From positions 20,896,881 through 20,960,880 of the forward strand of contig OY776122.1 of assembly GCA_963675135.1 (NCBI GenBank): DNA of 64,000 nucleotides. Reading direction: 5' to 3'. Position 1 is the first letter of the stretch; the number at the start of each line of letters is the position of its first letter. Below the pieces are notes generated by a model. The model ran no database searches, had not been told where the DNA came from, and was given only the letters and a program-made list of their open reading frames with translations. Position numbers and translations under genes: made by a program. Positions 46,788-57,461 of the stretch are shown here, piece after piece. This DNA comes from Galeopsis tetrahit. Lineage: Eukaryota; Streptophyta; Magnoliopsida; Lamiales; Lamiaceae.

Positions 46788-48497
46788 TGATTCGGGTGGA
46801 ATTTACACTATTTGGATGCATATTTGAAGCTCATTTGATGTTGATTTCATTGAATTATACATTGAATATGATTGTTTAAGCCGAAATGAGAGAAAGGTTG
46901 TGTTTTGTCGATTTTGTAGGAAATACGATGGAATTTGGAGCAAAACACCAACCATACTTTACTGGATCAGGAAGATGTGTGCACGGTTGGATTCGTCTCG
47001 AAAAATGGAGTGGAATGAAAAAAGGAATCGAGTCAATCGGAGGTCGGAAGCTCGAGATACGAAGAGACGAAAAAGCATACCCGGGTAGAAACGACCCGGG
47101 CGGGTCACTTCGACCCGGGCAAGGCAGAATTTTAAGTTGCTTCGAATTTCGCCCGGGTGAAACCCACCCGGCCGGGTGGTTTCGACCCGGGCAAGGCCCC
47201 AACATGCATTGCTTCGTCTTTTGGCCGGGTGGCATGCCCGGGTGGGAGCCACCCGGCCGGGTCACTTCATTTTCGGGGTTTTTGGCCCATTTTCTCCATA
47301 TTTCAAGGGCCTAATTGCAAAATTAATTCAAGACTTCTACCCCAACTATAAATAGACCAAATTTGAGTTTTAAAAGGGAGTCTCTTACTCCTTTTACAAG
47401 CAATTCCACACACACATTCACATAGTTGTAGGTGTTCTTCATTTTTAGTTTAGATTCTTCATTAAATTAGATAGATTAGTGGTTTTTACTTCAAATCAAG
47501 CTACGATTATCATCGGGCATCGTCTATTACATCGTTTTGTAGCTACATTTTCATGATCAAGGTGATATTAATCTATTTTGCAATTTATTTTGGTATTTTC
47601 TTAATTTCTTCAATCTCTTGTTATTCTACTATGAGTTTGATGTTATTAGTTGTTTTAACCATGGAATTCTCTTCTAGAACCATGGGCTAAGCTCTTATTG
47701 CCTTGGGTGTGAATGTTTTGATGGGTGTTTAGTGTAATTATAGATTAATTGCATGATTAGCTTAGGAATTGGGTGTATATGTTTCTAGTGTTGTAATTTT
47801 CATGATTCAATTGATTAATTCACCCTATTAGCTATCATTGTTAGTTTTGTTGACTTCAACGACCGTATTGGGTTGCATGATTAAGAGTGTGTGTATGAGC
47901 TTAAATTAATCAATGAGAATTAACATAGTAATTAGCTACACCGACCGGGGGTTGATTGCTTAGATCGACGACACTAGACACTAGTCGATTAGAGGTCGTC
48001 TATTAGATTAGTGAGAGGGCGTCTCATAAACATTAGTAACCGTGTTGAACGTGTTTATGAGACACTATCTTAGGAGCTTATGGTATTGATTAGACTATAT
48101 AATTGCTAATCGATGCACGTGTTCACCTAAGCCTCACAAGGGATTGGTCTACACACACGAGTGATAGCCTTTAGCTTAATCCAAAACCATAGTTTAATTC
48201 ATGCAATTGGTTCGTTAACTCATTGAATTACCCACAAAACGGAAACACCCGAGGCAATACCCTTCCCTTGCACTTTCCAACGAAAGTTAGATAACTTGTT
48301 ATTTTTGTCACTAGTTTTCATTACTTTAGTTAATCTAGTTTAATATTTTTGTTCTTATTTCCAAAAATCCAAACAAACACGTGTAGTTACTACAATAGCA
48401 TGATAACTTGCAATTCTAGGGATTCATTGGCACTTAATTAAATCCTTGGAACGAAAATATACTTGGGAAAAACTTATCCAAAAATACGAACAAGTCA
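46788..48497 (+). repeat. Gypsy 5' LTR
   Basis: It runs from TGATTCGGGTGGAATT to ACGAACAAGTCA. It contains CCCGGG-type palindromes at 47079-47262 and TATAAATA at 47347-47354. Short open frames over the palindromes are by-products of GC-rich sequence. Confidence 0.93.
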
Positions 48498-48498
48498 A

Positions 48499-48516
48499 TG
48501 GCGCCGCTGCCGGGGA
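48499..48516 (+). other. Gypsy primer binding site
   Basis: TGGCGCCGCTGCCGGGGA, one base after the 5' LTR. It resembles the site used by Athila/Tat-type plant Gypsy elements, usually assigned to tRNA-Asp. Confidence 0.75.
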
Positions 48517-48638
48517 TTTAAGCGAGTGTTATTAGTGAAACTTAGAGTTTGTTAAGTGTTATTGGTAGTAGCATTTCTTTTTGTTTAGTTTGTTTTTGTT
48601 CATCTTTGTGGGCTTTGACATTTTCCTTTTGTAGGTGC

Positions 48639-51600
48639 ATGATCACAAGATCACGTGGAGGAAACCTTGAACCATTAGACCTTGAGATCGAAGCACACGC
48701 AAGAAGAAGGAATCGAAGTAGAAACCGTCAAAGAGTCATAGAAGAACCACTTGAGATGGAAAACATTGAAGAGATGAATCCTCCACCGAATGGAGAAGAT
48801 GAGCTTCAAAGGGAGAATCATCAAGTTGGAAATCAAGTTGGAGGGAATCCACCTCAAAACCCAAACCCACCACCAAATCTCCAAGTTCCACAATATCCAC
48901 CCCAAAACCACTTTCCATATCAAGGATACAACCCTTACCCTTATCCTCCTCCACAACAAGCCTACTATCCACCACCTCCACCTCATCCATATCCACTCAA
49001 TCAACACCCATACCCTCCACTTTACCAATATCCTCCACCTCAACAAATCCAAGAAGAATACGTTCCTCCACCTCAACATATAGAAGAACCTCAACGTGTG
49101 TACCATGGAAGGCCAATGAGGGAATATTTTGAGCCTCAACCTAGGGAGCATTACGATGGGTTGGCAAGATCAAGGGTGGAGGCAAACAACTTCGAGATTA
49201 GTGCCTCTTTATTAAGGATGTTGAGGGAGAGACAATTTGAAGGAAGGACGGAGGAAGGATTTGAGGAAGACCCGAATGAACATCTTGCTCAATTCTTGGA
49301 GATAGCCGACACTCTCAAGCAAAATGGAGTGTCGGAAGATGCTAAAAAGATGAGGCTATTTCCGTTTACATTGTCGGGGAAAGCAAAAGCTTGGGTACAA
49401 TCAAGCATTCCCGCCGGAGAAGTGAGGACGTGGGAAGATTTGAAGAAAAGATTCCTATTGAAGTACTACCCTCCTTCAAAGACGATGGAAGCCAAGCAAA
49501 AGATCTCTACGTTCAAACAAGGTCCAAATGAGGGAATCAAAGAAGCATGGGAAAGATTTACGAGTCTTCTCATCACATGCCCCCATCATGGTTTCCCAAT
49601 TGAACAAACAACTTGTTGGTTCGTTGGTGGGTTGCGATTGGAAGATCAACACCACATTGATGCTTGTGTGGGGGGTTCAATTTGGATGAAATCGGTGGAA
49701 GAGATCAATGACATAATAGAGGGGATATCAAGCAATACTTTCAAGATGAGAGTAGACCGTGGAGCACAAAATCGGGTAGCCCAAGTGGATGCTAATGATA
49801 GCATAAGAGCAATGATGTCTACACTCATTGAAAAGGTAAATGTTTTATCTCAAACAAGAGATAATCATTTATCCTTTGTGCAAGAAGATCCTCAATTGGG
49901 ACATATGGAAGAAGTGCAATACATGGGTCAACAAGGGTATCCACAAAATTTTCAAGGGAACCGACAATATCAAGGCCAACCACCATATCAAAATCGTGGC
50001 CAAGGATATCAAGCTCCTCCTCAAAACCGATTCCAAGGGCAATCTTCATCATCTCAAGGACAAGGGGGACCATCCCCTCAATACCAAGCCCCTCAAAACC
50101 CGAATTTTCGGAGGAATGAGAATTTGTCATATTCGAATCCTAAAGGTGCTATTCAATATCCTCCCGGATTTGATCCCGGAGCAAAACTACCAAGTGGAGA
50201 AGGGAAATCCTCCACGGATGAGCTTCTTGCACACCTCATGAAGAGGATGGATATGAGTGATAAGAGATTTGAAACAATTGAGAAGAAAGTCGAAGCAACC
50301 GAGTCCATCCTTGCTCAACTCTTGAGTAATCAAAAAGCGATGGAATTCCAAATGGGACAATTGGCAACTTCCATTGGATCTCAACATACAAAGGGTAAAT
50401 TGCCCTCAAACACCGAGGTAAACCCACGTGAGCATTGTAATGCTATTACAATTTCAAGTGGTGAACATTATGGAGTTTCTTCAATTGAATTGGAAGAGGG
50501 TGAAGTGTTGAAGGAAAAAGAAAGGGAGGAAGAGGAAAAGAAGAGGATAGAAAAAGTTGGAAGTGGAGAGGTTGCTCCAAGAATTCCAAAGTGGAGAATT
50601 GCAAAAGATTTGAAGAAGAAGAAGCTTGAGGTACCTTGTGATAAATGGGGGGTGCCCATTACATATGAGCCACTTCCATACCCGGGAAGATACATGAAGA
50701 AAATGGATGAGAAGTTTGGGAAGTTTTTGGATATCTTCAAGAAAATCCACATTGATCTTCCACTTTCGGATGCTTTAGAGCAAGTACCTCATTACATGAA
50801 GTTTCTAAAGGATGCAATAGCAAACAAGAAGAAACTAGTGGATGATGAGAAGATCAAGTTGACCGAAGAATGTAGTGCTATCCTTCAACGAACTCCTCCC
50901 GAAAAATTCAAGGATCCGGGTAGTTTCACTCTCCCATGTGAGATTGGTGATGGTCCCATGATGAAAGCTCTTTGTGATTTGGGAGCTAGCATAAATTTGA
51001 TGCCACTTTCAATCTTCAAGCGTTTGGGACTTGGAGAAGTAGTGCCCACATCAATTACTCTCCAATTAGCGGATCGTTCCATCACCCATCCTAAAGGGAT
51101 CATTGAAGATGTATTGGTGAAGATTGACAAGTTCATCATTCCGGCCGACTTCGTGGTGTTAGATATGAAAGAAGATGCAAATATTCCATTGATTCTTGGG
51201 AGGCCGTTTCTTGCCACGGGGGGAGCAAACATCAATTTGAGAAAAGGGGAGGTAACATTGGAGGTGAATGGAGAGAAAGTGATTTTCTCCAAGTATGGCT
51301 CAATTGAGAGGTCCCCAAGAAAGAAGGAACCCCCCTCCATCCAAGAATGTGACATTTATGTGAAAGAGCCATTACCAAAAGTCTCATTGAAAGATCCGGG
51401 AGATGATAACAAATTGAAGCAAACTCCCAAACTTGAGCAAAACTCAAGTTTGGGGGAGTTTTATAAGGAGAAGAGTTTTGATAAGTTCCTTGAGGGTAGT
51501 GAAGATGAAGAGGGAAGAAGAAAGAGTTCAAAGGAGAGAAAGATTGAGAAGGGATTTGAAATTGGAGATACGGTGGTATGGGGCACCTTGGGAGTGATGG

Positions 51601-51764
51601 AAGTCCTTGGAAAGATGAAGCTCAAAGAACGAAAAATGTTGGTCATGAAGAAATTGGTCTATGGAGGAGGCATTGCGTTGGAAAGTGGGGAGGATGAAGT
51701 GTTCATCACCGATGAGCACAATGTCAAGCACTATCATCCTCCATTCAAAGAAAGGGAAGTATGA
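48639..51764 (+). CDS. Gypsy gag-protease polyprotein, intact frame
   Basis: A frame open upstream to 48549 encodes 1071 codons. I prefer the ATG at 48639 (MITRSRGGNLEPLDLE), which gives 1041 aa, because the preceding stretch is Phe/Cys-rich and untranslated-like. Parts in order: a basic N-terminus; a long Pro/Tyr/Gln-rich disordered region (PPPPPHPYPLNQHPYPPLYQ); a retrotransposon gag domain (EDPNEHLAQFLEIADTLKQN, AKAWVQSSIPAGEVRTWEDL, KRFLLKYYPPSKT); a second Gln/Gly-rich disordered region; a coiled-coil-like segment around LMKRMDMSDKRFETIEKKVE; and an aspartic protease with LCDLGASINLMPLSIFKRLG (Asp at about residue 808 of the long frame) and IPLILGRPFLATGGA. No CCHC knuckle is seen. No stops or frameshifts interrupt the frame, unlike the Copia and LINE remnants nearby. 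Confidence 0.9.
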   Translation: MITRSRGGNLEPLDLEIEAHARRRNRSRNRQRVIEEPLEMENIEEMNPPPNGEDELQRENHQVGNQVGGNPPQNPNPPPNLQVPQYPPQNHFPYQGYNPYPYPPPQQAYYPPPPPHPYPLNQHPYPPLYQYPPPQQIQEEYVPPPQHIEEPQRVYHGRPMREYFEPQPREHYDGLARSRVEANNFEISASLLRMLRERQFEGRTEEGFEEDPNEHLAQFLEIADTLKQNGVSEDAKKMRLFPFTLSGKAKAWVQSSIPAGEVRTWEDLKKRFLLKYYPPSKTMEAKQKISTFKQGPNEGIKEAWERFTSLLITCPHHGFPIEQTTCWFVGGLRLEDQHHIDACVGGSIWMKSVEEINDIIEGISSNTFKMRVDRGAQNRVAQVDANDSIRAMMSTLIEKVNVLSQTRDNHLSFVQEDPQLGHMEEVQYMGQQGYPQNFQGNRQYQGQPPYQNRGQGYQAPPQNRFQGQSSSSQGQGGPSPQYQAPQNPNFRRNENLSYSNPKGAIQYPPGFDPGAKLPSGEGKSSTDELLAHLMKRMDMSDKRFETIEKKVEATESILAQLLSNQKAMEFQMGQLATSIGSQHTKGKLPSNTEVNPREHCNAITISSGEHYGVSSIELEEGEVLKEKEREEEEKKRIEKVGSGEVAPRIPKWRIAKDLKKKKLEVPCDKWGVPITYEPLPYPGRYMKKMDEKFGKFLDIFKKIHIDLPLSDALEQVPHYMKFLKDAIANKKKLVDDEKIKLTEECSAILQRTPPEKFKDPGSFTLPCEIGDGPMMKALCDLGASINLMPLSIFKRLGLGEVVPTSITLQLADRSITHPKGIIEDVLVKIDKFIIPADFVVLDMKEDANIPLILGRPFLATGGANINLRKGEVTLEVNGEKVIFSKYGSIERSPRKKEPPSIQECDIYVKEPLPKVSLKDPGDDNKLKQTPKLEQNSSLGEFYKEKSFDKFLEGSEDEEGRRKSSKERKIEKGFEIGDTVVWGTLGVMEVLGKMKLKERKMLVMKKLVYGGGIALESGEDEVFITDEHNVKHYHPPFKEREV

Positions 51765-53548
51765 ACTTGTTAAGTTCCGTCCGGCATAGGACGTTAAACC
51801 TAGCGCTAAATGGGAGGCAACCCATTTTTACTTGCTTTATTTCAATTTTGTTCATTTTATTTGCTTTGTTAGTTTAGTTTGATGTGTTTGCGAGTTTTGA
51901 TGTAGTTGGAGAAGCTTGGATCGAATGGACAAGTGGATTGAAAGTGGAACTTTGTGCTAAGAAGAAGGTGTAGCTATAGCAATCGTAAGAGGTACGCCCA
52001 CCCCAATTCTTAGGAATTGCATAGCAATTACTAAGTTTGGGGGGGGGGGGGGTAGTGGAATTTATATTCTTGTTCATGACATTGATTGCTTAGCTACTCT
52101 TAGTGTTAATTGATGGGATAGTGGCCCATGTGTGTAGATTTGTATGGTTAGCACTTGGTGGCAATATCAATGCAACACTATTTTTCCAAACTTTTAATTG
52201 CTTTGCAATGAAAAAGTTTGGGGGGGTATGTTCGTTTTTACATTTTCTATTGACACCAATGTGTATTCTTGTGTATGTGTGTAATTTGAACTTAAATGAT
52301 CATTGAGACACATTTGATGGTGATTTGTTGTGAATTTGATTCCTTGAATGTGTACATGATTGGAATGAATCATCTTGTTTGTGTTGTTGTCATCTCGTTG
52401 CCTATGGATGTTTTGCATGCACAATGAGTTATGTGTGATGATGATTGATGAATGATTGAGTATTGAATGAACCGGTGAGAGTTGAGCTTTGAACCGAACA
52501 TTAATCCGGTTTATTTCATTCTTGAGTGGATCAATTCATTGCTTGTTTTTCTAGAACTTGCCCAAGTCCTTGCTTGAGATCATACTTGTGTGATACTTTG
52601 AGATATGATGTAGGCCATCTTTCGTACTACAAGTCACTTAGCCATATTTTTCCAATAACCAAAGAAATCTTCCGTAGTTAGCCCGTTTGAGCTTGAGTTC
52701 CCATTCTCTTGGCAACCTACCATGTTTAACCATTTAGCTTTGTGAGCCTTTGATGTCCAATTCTAGTGGAGAACGAAAAGAAAGTGGTAAAACATATGCT
52801 TAAATGCCTTTAGTTTGAAGAGAAAAATTGGCAAGGGTGTGAAACGAAAGAAAAAGATGGAAGTGATGAGAAAATGAGAAAATAAAAAAATTGAGAAAGA
52901 AAAGAGGGACAATGAGCCCCAAGTGCTTGAGAAGAAAATAAATTGAAAGGTGAAGTGATTGGCTAAAAAAGAGGAGGAGATGATTGCATGTGAGAAATTT
53001 AAATGAAAAGTGAGAATGAAGGTGTGTAAACCTTATGAGCATAAGCTTGATGTGTTGAAAAACAACTTTCGTTCTCCACTAGACGAGTCACTTCCTCCAT
53101 ATTCATCATACCCCGTCCAAAGAGCCAACGTTACGTCCCTGTTTAAGACCTATTGATCTCATAGTTGAACATGTTTGTGGTGGAAAGATGGTAGAGCTTG
53201 GGCAAGCTTATGGCAATTGCAATGCGTGATTTGATTGATGAGTGTCTATTGTCCTTAATTTGTTTGAGTGTTTGAGAGAAACACTATATCTTGTGAGTTG
53301 AACTTGAGCATTTGGACATTGTCATCACCATCACTTGTTATTGTATGTTGAGCATGTGTGAGGTAATTAGTTTGATTTTCAATATTGAACTTGTGATCAT
53401 TTTTGAGAATGTATCTTGAGGAAGAAGAATTCATTTCATGTCATTTGATACGTGGGATCTTTCATTGATCATCTAGTTGTAAATTTCACCCTCACGTTGT
53501 AATTCTTTCGTTGCTCGAGGACGAGCAACACTTTAAGTTTGGGGGAGT
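51765..53548 (+). other. Gypsy internal 3' region without pol
   Basis: No reverse transcriptase, RNase H or integrase motif is found in any frame. The region contains repeated polypurine-like words AAGTTTGGGGG at about 52031 (with a run of more than ten G), 52211 and 53534, plus one inside the gag end at about 51446. A stem TTGCTCG/CGAGCAA (53511-53517 and 53522-53528) sits 13 bp before the final AAGTTTGGGGGAG tract. Confidence 0.8.
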
Positions 53549-55258
53549 TGATTCGGGTGGAATTTACACTATTTGGATGCATATTTGAAGCTCATTTGAT
53601 GTTGATTTCATTGAATTATACATTGAATATGATTGTTTAAGCCGAAATGAGAGAAAGGTTGTGTTTTGTCGATTTTGTAGGAAATACGATGGAATTTGGA
53701 GCAAAACACCAACCATACTTTACTGGATCAGGAAGAGGAGTGCACGGTTGAATTCGTCTCGAAAAGTGGAGTGGAATGAAAAAAAGAATCGAGTCAATCG
53801 GAGGTCGGAAGCTCGAGATACGAAGAGACGAAAAAGCATACCCGGGTAGAAACGACCCGGGCGGGTCACTTCGACCCGGGCAAGGCAGAATTTTAAGTTG
53901 CTTCGAATTTCGCCCGGGTGAAACCCACCCGGCCGGGTGGTTTCGACCCGGGCAAGGCCCCAACATGCATTGCTTCGTCTTTTGGCCGGGTGGCATGCCC
54001 GGGTGGGAGCCACCCGGCCGGGTCACTTCATTTTCGGGGTTTTTGGCCCATTTTCTCCATATTTCAAGGGCCTAATTGCAAAATTAATTCAAGACTTCTA
54101 CCCCAACTATAAATAGACCAAATTTGAGTTTTAAAAGGGAGTCTCTTACTCCTTTTACAAGCAATTCCACACACACATTCACATAGTTGTAGGTGTTCTT
54201 CATTTTTAGTTTAGATTCTTCATTAAATTAGATAGATTAGTGGTTTTTACTTCAAATCAAGCTACGATTATCATCGGGCATCGTCTATTACATCGTTTTG
54301 TAGCTACATTTTCATGATCAAGGTGATATTAATCTATTTTGCAATTTATTTTGGTATTTTCTTAATTTCTTCAATCTCTTGTTATTCTACTATGAGTTTG
54401 ATGTTATTAGTTGTTTTAACCATGGAATTCTCTTCTAGAACCATGGGCTAAGCTCTTATTGCCTTGGGTGTGAATGTTTTGATGGGTGTTTAGTGTAATT
54501 ATAGATTAATTGCATGATTAGCTTAGGAATTGGGTGTATATGTTTCTAGTGTTGTAATTTTCATGATTCAATTGATTAATTCACCCTATTAGCTATCATT
54601 GTTAGTTTTGTTGACTTCAACGACCGTATTGGGTTGCATGATTAAGAGTGTGTGTATGAGCTTAAATTAATCAATGAGAATTAACATAGTAATTAGCTAC
54701 ACCGACCGGGGGTTGATTGCTTAGATCGACGACACTAGACACTAGTCGATTAGAGGTCGTCTATTAGATTAGTGAGAGGGCGTCTCATAAACATTAGTAA
54801 CCGTGTTGAACGTGTTTATGAGACACTATCTTAGGAGCTTATGGTATTGATTAGACTATATAATTGCTAATCGATGCACGTGTTCACCTAAGCCTCACAA
54901 GGGATTGGTCTGCACACACGAGTGATAGCCTTTAGCTTAATCCAAAACCATAGTTTAATTCATGCAATTGGTTCGTTAACTCATTGAATTACCCACAAAA
55001 CGGAAACACCCGAGGCAATACCCTTCCCTTGCACTTTTCAACGAAAGTTAGATAACTTGTTATTTTTGTCACTAGTTTTCATTACTTTAGTTAATCTAGT
55101 TTAATATTTTTGTTCTTATTTCCAAAAATCCAAACAAACACGTGTAGTTACTACAATAGCATGATAACTTGCAATTCTAGGGATTCATTGGCACTTAATT
55201 AAATCCTTGGAACGAAAATATACTTGGGAAAAACTTATCCAAAAATACGAACAAGTCA
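53549..55258 (+). repeat. Gypsy 3' LTR
   Basis: Near-identical copy of the 5' LTR with the same length. Visible differences cluster at about 53735-53790, plus single changes near 54912 and 55038. TATAAATA at 54108-54115. Confidence 0.93.
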
Positions 55259-55263
55259 GTATC

Positions 55264-55744
55264 TATATATAAATTGAGGATTGAGTGTTTCCAAACTTCG
55301 ACACATGTGCACTTTAGATATCTCCTCCTTCTGCCCTGTGTCATTAAGATTCTGCTATGTGACTGCTACGTGTCATCACAATGATACATTTTAGATATTT
55401 CCTAAGGAATGCCCATTGTTGGAACACAAACTGATGTAGGAATCCTAAGTATTTTTAAGTAGTCTATCATTCTTGATAAAGATGGTTATGTACCAGAAAC
55501 AAATGCCACAAGCATTGTAAGCTCCTGGCCTATTAATTGGAATCTTCCATACTTCGCATGTGTCAATTTGAGCTCACGTGACATTTTGAGACAAAGTTCA
55601 ATTCAATTGAAATTAATGAGAAGACATAAGAATTTTTTTTCCCTCTATCTATTTTAATGCAAAAATCGCAGTGACTTTACATCTCCAAAGCAATACTGAG
55701 AAGATCTTCAAGCCTCAATGAGATTAGCTTAATTAAAAATATGG
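55264..55744. other. Intergenic DNA after the Gypsy element
   Basis: No gene is seen. Joined to the base before the Gypsy target duplication, the sequence starts TCTATATATAAATTGAGGAT, which resembles a Helitron 5' end (TC after an A). Without a CTRR hairpin end this is only a possibility. Confidence 0.35.
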
Positions 55745-56296
55745 TCACGTCATCATCTCCTCCCTCGGCTTGGTTATACCGAGGGGATTGGAAGGATTAA
55801 TGAGTAATACACCCTTTAACTTTGAGATTACGTTTATGACCGAGATTTTGTACCCGGCCGGTTGAGCTGGTGCAATGTATTGGGACAATCTCGACTCCGG
55901 TTCGCCACTTGAGGTCTTGGTCGAAGCCGGGGTAGTAGGGAAAGGGGAGAAGGAAGGTGTCTCCCGGTTCAGTCAAGCAAAATATAAGACTTCCGTTTGC
56001 TGGCTTGGCGCCCGCGGTCAACACCAACTTGCTCGGGTGAAACTCGACTTTGTTTCCTCTGATTTTGGACATGAATTGCCTGCATTTAATTACACATTTG
56101 AATATCATTAGCCGTTGTACTCTTACATGATGAGACAAGGTTAGTTTAAGTAATTAAAAGGTGTGGATTTGAAAGCAGGAAGCCATGATAATCTTGAAAG
56201 AGAGCAAGCTCTTTAAAAATGGATTCTCTGTTCCTTTTGAATCCTGCTGCATCTGGATTTTTTGCTAGCCATGATTCCAACACATCGAATGACAAC
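55745..56296 (-). pseudogene. ACC synthase (1-aminocyclopropane-1-carboxylate synthase) fragment
   Basis: ACC synthase makes the ethylene precursor ACC from S-adenosylmethionine using pyridoxal phosphate. On the minus strand an intron-like acceptor (TTTCTTTATAG) at about 56296 leads into WLAKNPDAAGFKRN and IFKELALFQDYHG; then, after a frameshift and an interruption, FMSKIRGNKVEFHPSKLVLT, GDTFLLPFPYYPGFDQDLKW and RTGVEIVPIHCTSS follow. After an internal deletion NLKVKG and NPSNPLGIT follow in shifted frames. These match successive conserved blocks of the enzyme in the right order, but the N-terminal exon, the PLP lysine region and the C-terminus are absent and several frames are broken. The retained acceptor shows it derives from genomic DNA, not from a spliced transcript. 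Confidence 0.85.
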
Positions 56297-56355
56297 TATA
56301 AAGAAAAGAAAAATATTCATTAAAAAGGTAAATTTTAAAAAGAAAAAAAAGAGAT

Positions 56356-56569
56356 AATCCCTCCGTCTGAAAGCTACACATGAGCTTTGGGCATGAAGGT
56401 TAAGAAATAAGATAAAATAAGTAGATGTATTAGATGTGATGTGCTTGAAAGAGAAAAATATTTAATGAAATGTGAGAGGAAGTTATTCACCAAAAAGAGA
56501 ATGAATAACTTTCATTGGGACATACAAAAAAAAGAAAAGTTGAATAGCTGTCACTAGAACGGAGGGGTA
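56356..56569. mobile_element. Stowaway-like MITE, copy 2
   Basis: It begins AATCCCTCCGTC and ends GAACGGAGGGGTATTA. The interior GAGCTTTGGGCATGAAGGTT and AATGAATAACTTTCATTGGG correspond to the copy at 1433-1640. It lies just upstream (gene sense) of the ACC synthase fragment, at the position of its first intron. Confidence 0.75.
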
Positions 56570-57461
56570 TTAATTTAGGGCATTATATATAAATAAATAC
56601 TTGATTCTCTGCAAGACCCATCTGAATAATTCCTTTGGGATTAATTGACTCATCGTAATAGTTATTTTCATACTATTGCCATCCGAGGAAGTAAGAAGAA
56701 TCTTGGTCGTGTGAATTACAAGTGTCTAGCTTTGATATGGTCATTTTGTTAAATAAAAAGATGTGTTTAATTATGTGTATATTATGAAATACCCTCTCCC
56801 ACATACCATAATTCACACGGCTACATCTTCTAAAAGAAATCCGCTTTATAGGAGATTTGGCAGAGGGTATTTATACGAGTTCTGGATGTAAATAAATGAG
56901 CACATTCAGGTGTCCCATTATGTTCTCACTCCATTTCATTTTTAGATTATTTTGGCCATACATATTAAATAATTTTTGGCTTAGTAGACACTCTTTCTCT
57001 TATTGGACATACAATACTATACTGAACCAGTTTTGCTAATTTCCCTAAAATGCAATCCGTCTCTTTTGTTTACTGCCTTTTACATAGCAAAATTATTTGT
57101 TTTTTCGATCAAGACTATTTTTTTTTGTCCAAACAAAACTTTAATGCAACCCAATGAGTGGGGGGAATATTATGAAATTAATATAAATAAATTATTCTCT
57201 CTATTTAATTTTATAATTTCTACTTTCTCTTTTTTTCAATCTAATTTTATAATTTTCATTTTCTACGGAAATACAACTCCCACACATTACTTTAATTGTA
57301 TTTATCTCCATCCTCAAAACTTTCACTTTTGACATAAACAATTAAATTTTCTTAAAATCCGTGTCGAACTTAAATGAGAATTATAGAAATGGACGAAGGG
57401 AGTATTTCACTTCTTTGTTTAAATTCAAACTTTTTAATGAAATATTGTGCATTAAAAAAAT
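56570..57461. other. Intergenic DNA, no gene seen
   Basis: AT-rich sequence between the two ACC synthase fragments, probably intron and insertion debris. No supported element. Confidence 0.4.

Larger units (their letters stand above)
46788..55258 (+). mobile_element. Young non-autonomous Ty3/Gypsy retrotransposon (Athila/Tat-type), gag-protease only
   Basis: Complete element with 1710-bp LTRs at 46788-48497 and 53549-55258 and a perfect 5-bp target duplication GTATC (46783-46787 and 55259-55263). The primer binding site TGGCGCCGCTGCCGGGGA follows the 5' LTR, as in Athila/Tat-lineage elements, and a polypurine tract TTTGGGGGAGT precedes the 3' LTR. By eye I count at least seven substitutions between the two LTRs, which implies a recent insertion. 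The internal 5.05 kb contains one long gag-protease frame and then about 1.8 kb without any reverse transcriptase, RNase H or integrase. It would need enzymes from a relative to move, which fits the TR-GAG/LARD class of non-autonomous LTR elements. Confidence 0.93.

Noticed and set aside
46876..47351. Several open frames on both strands in the Gypsy LTR, repeated at 53.6-54.1 kb
   Set aside because: They lie over the CCCGGG palindromes and are identical in both LTRs; stop codons are scarce there because of base composition.
48675..49151. Minus-strand frame of 158 codons opposite gag
   Set aside because: Trp/Arg-rich shadow of the Pro/Tyr-rich gag segment on the other strand.
52030..52055. 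Long G run as a G-quadruplex regulator
   Set aside because: It is a single homopolymer run in a polypurine-like word and could be a length error in the assembly.
55262..55285. Helitron 5' end
   Set aside because: Only the first bases fit; no hairpin plus CTRR end was found, so it is mentioned as a possibility and not annotated.
57003..57332. 109-codon open frame
   Set aside because: Phe/Ile/Tyr-rich translation of AT-rich DNA with no family signal.
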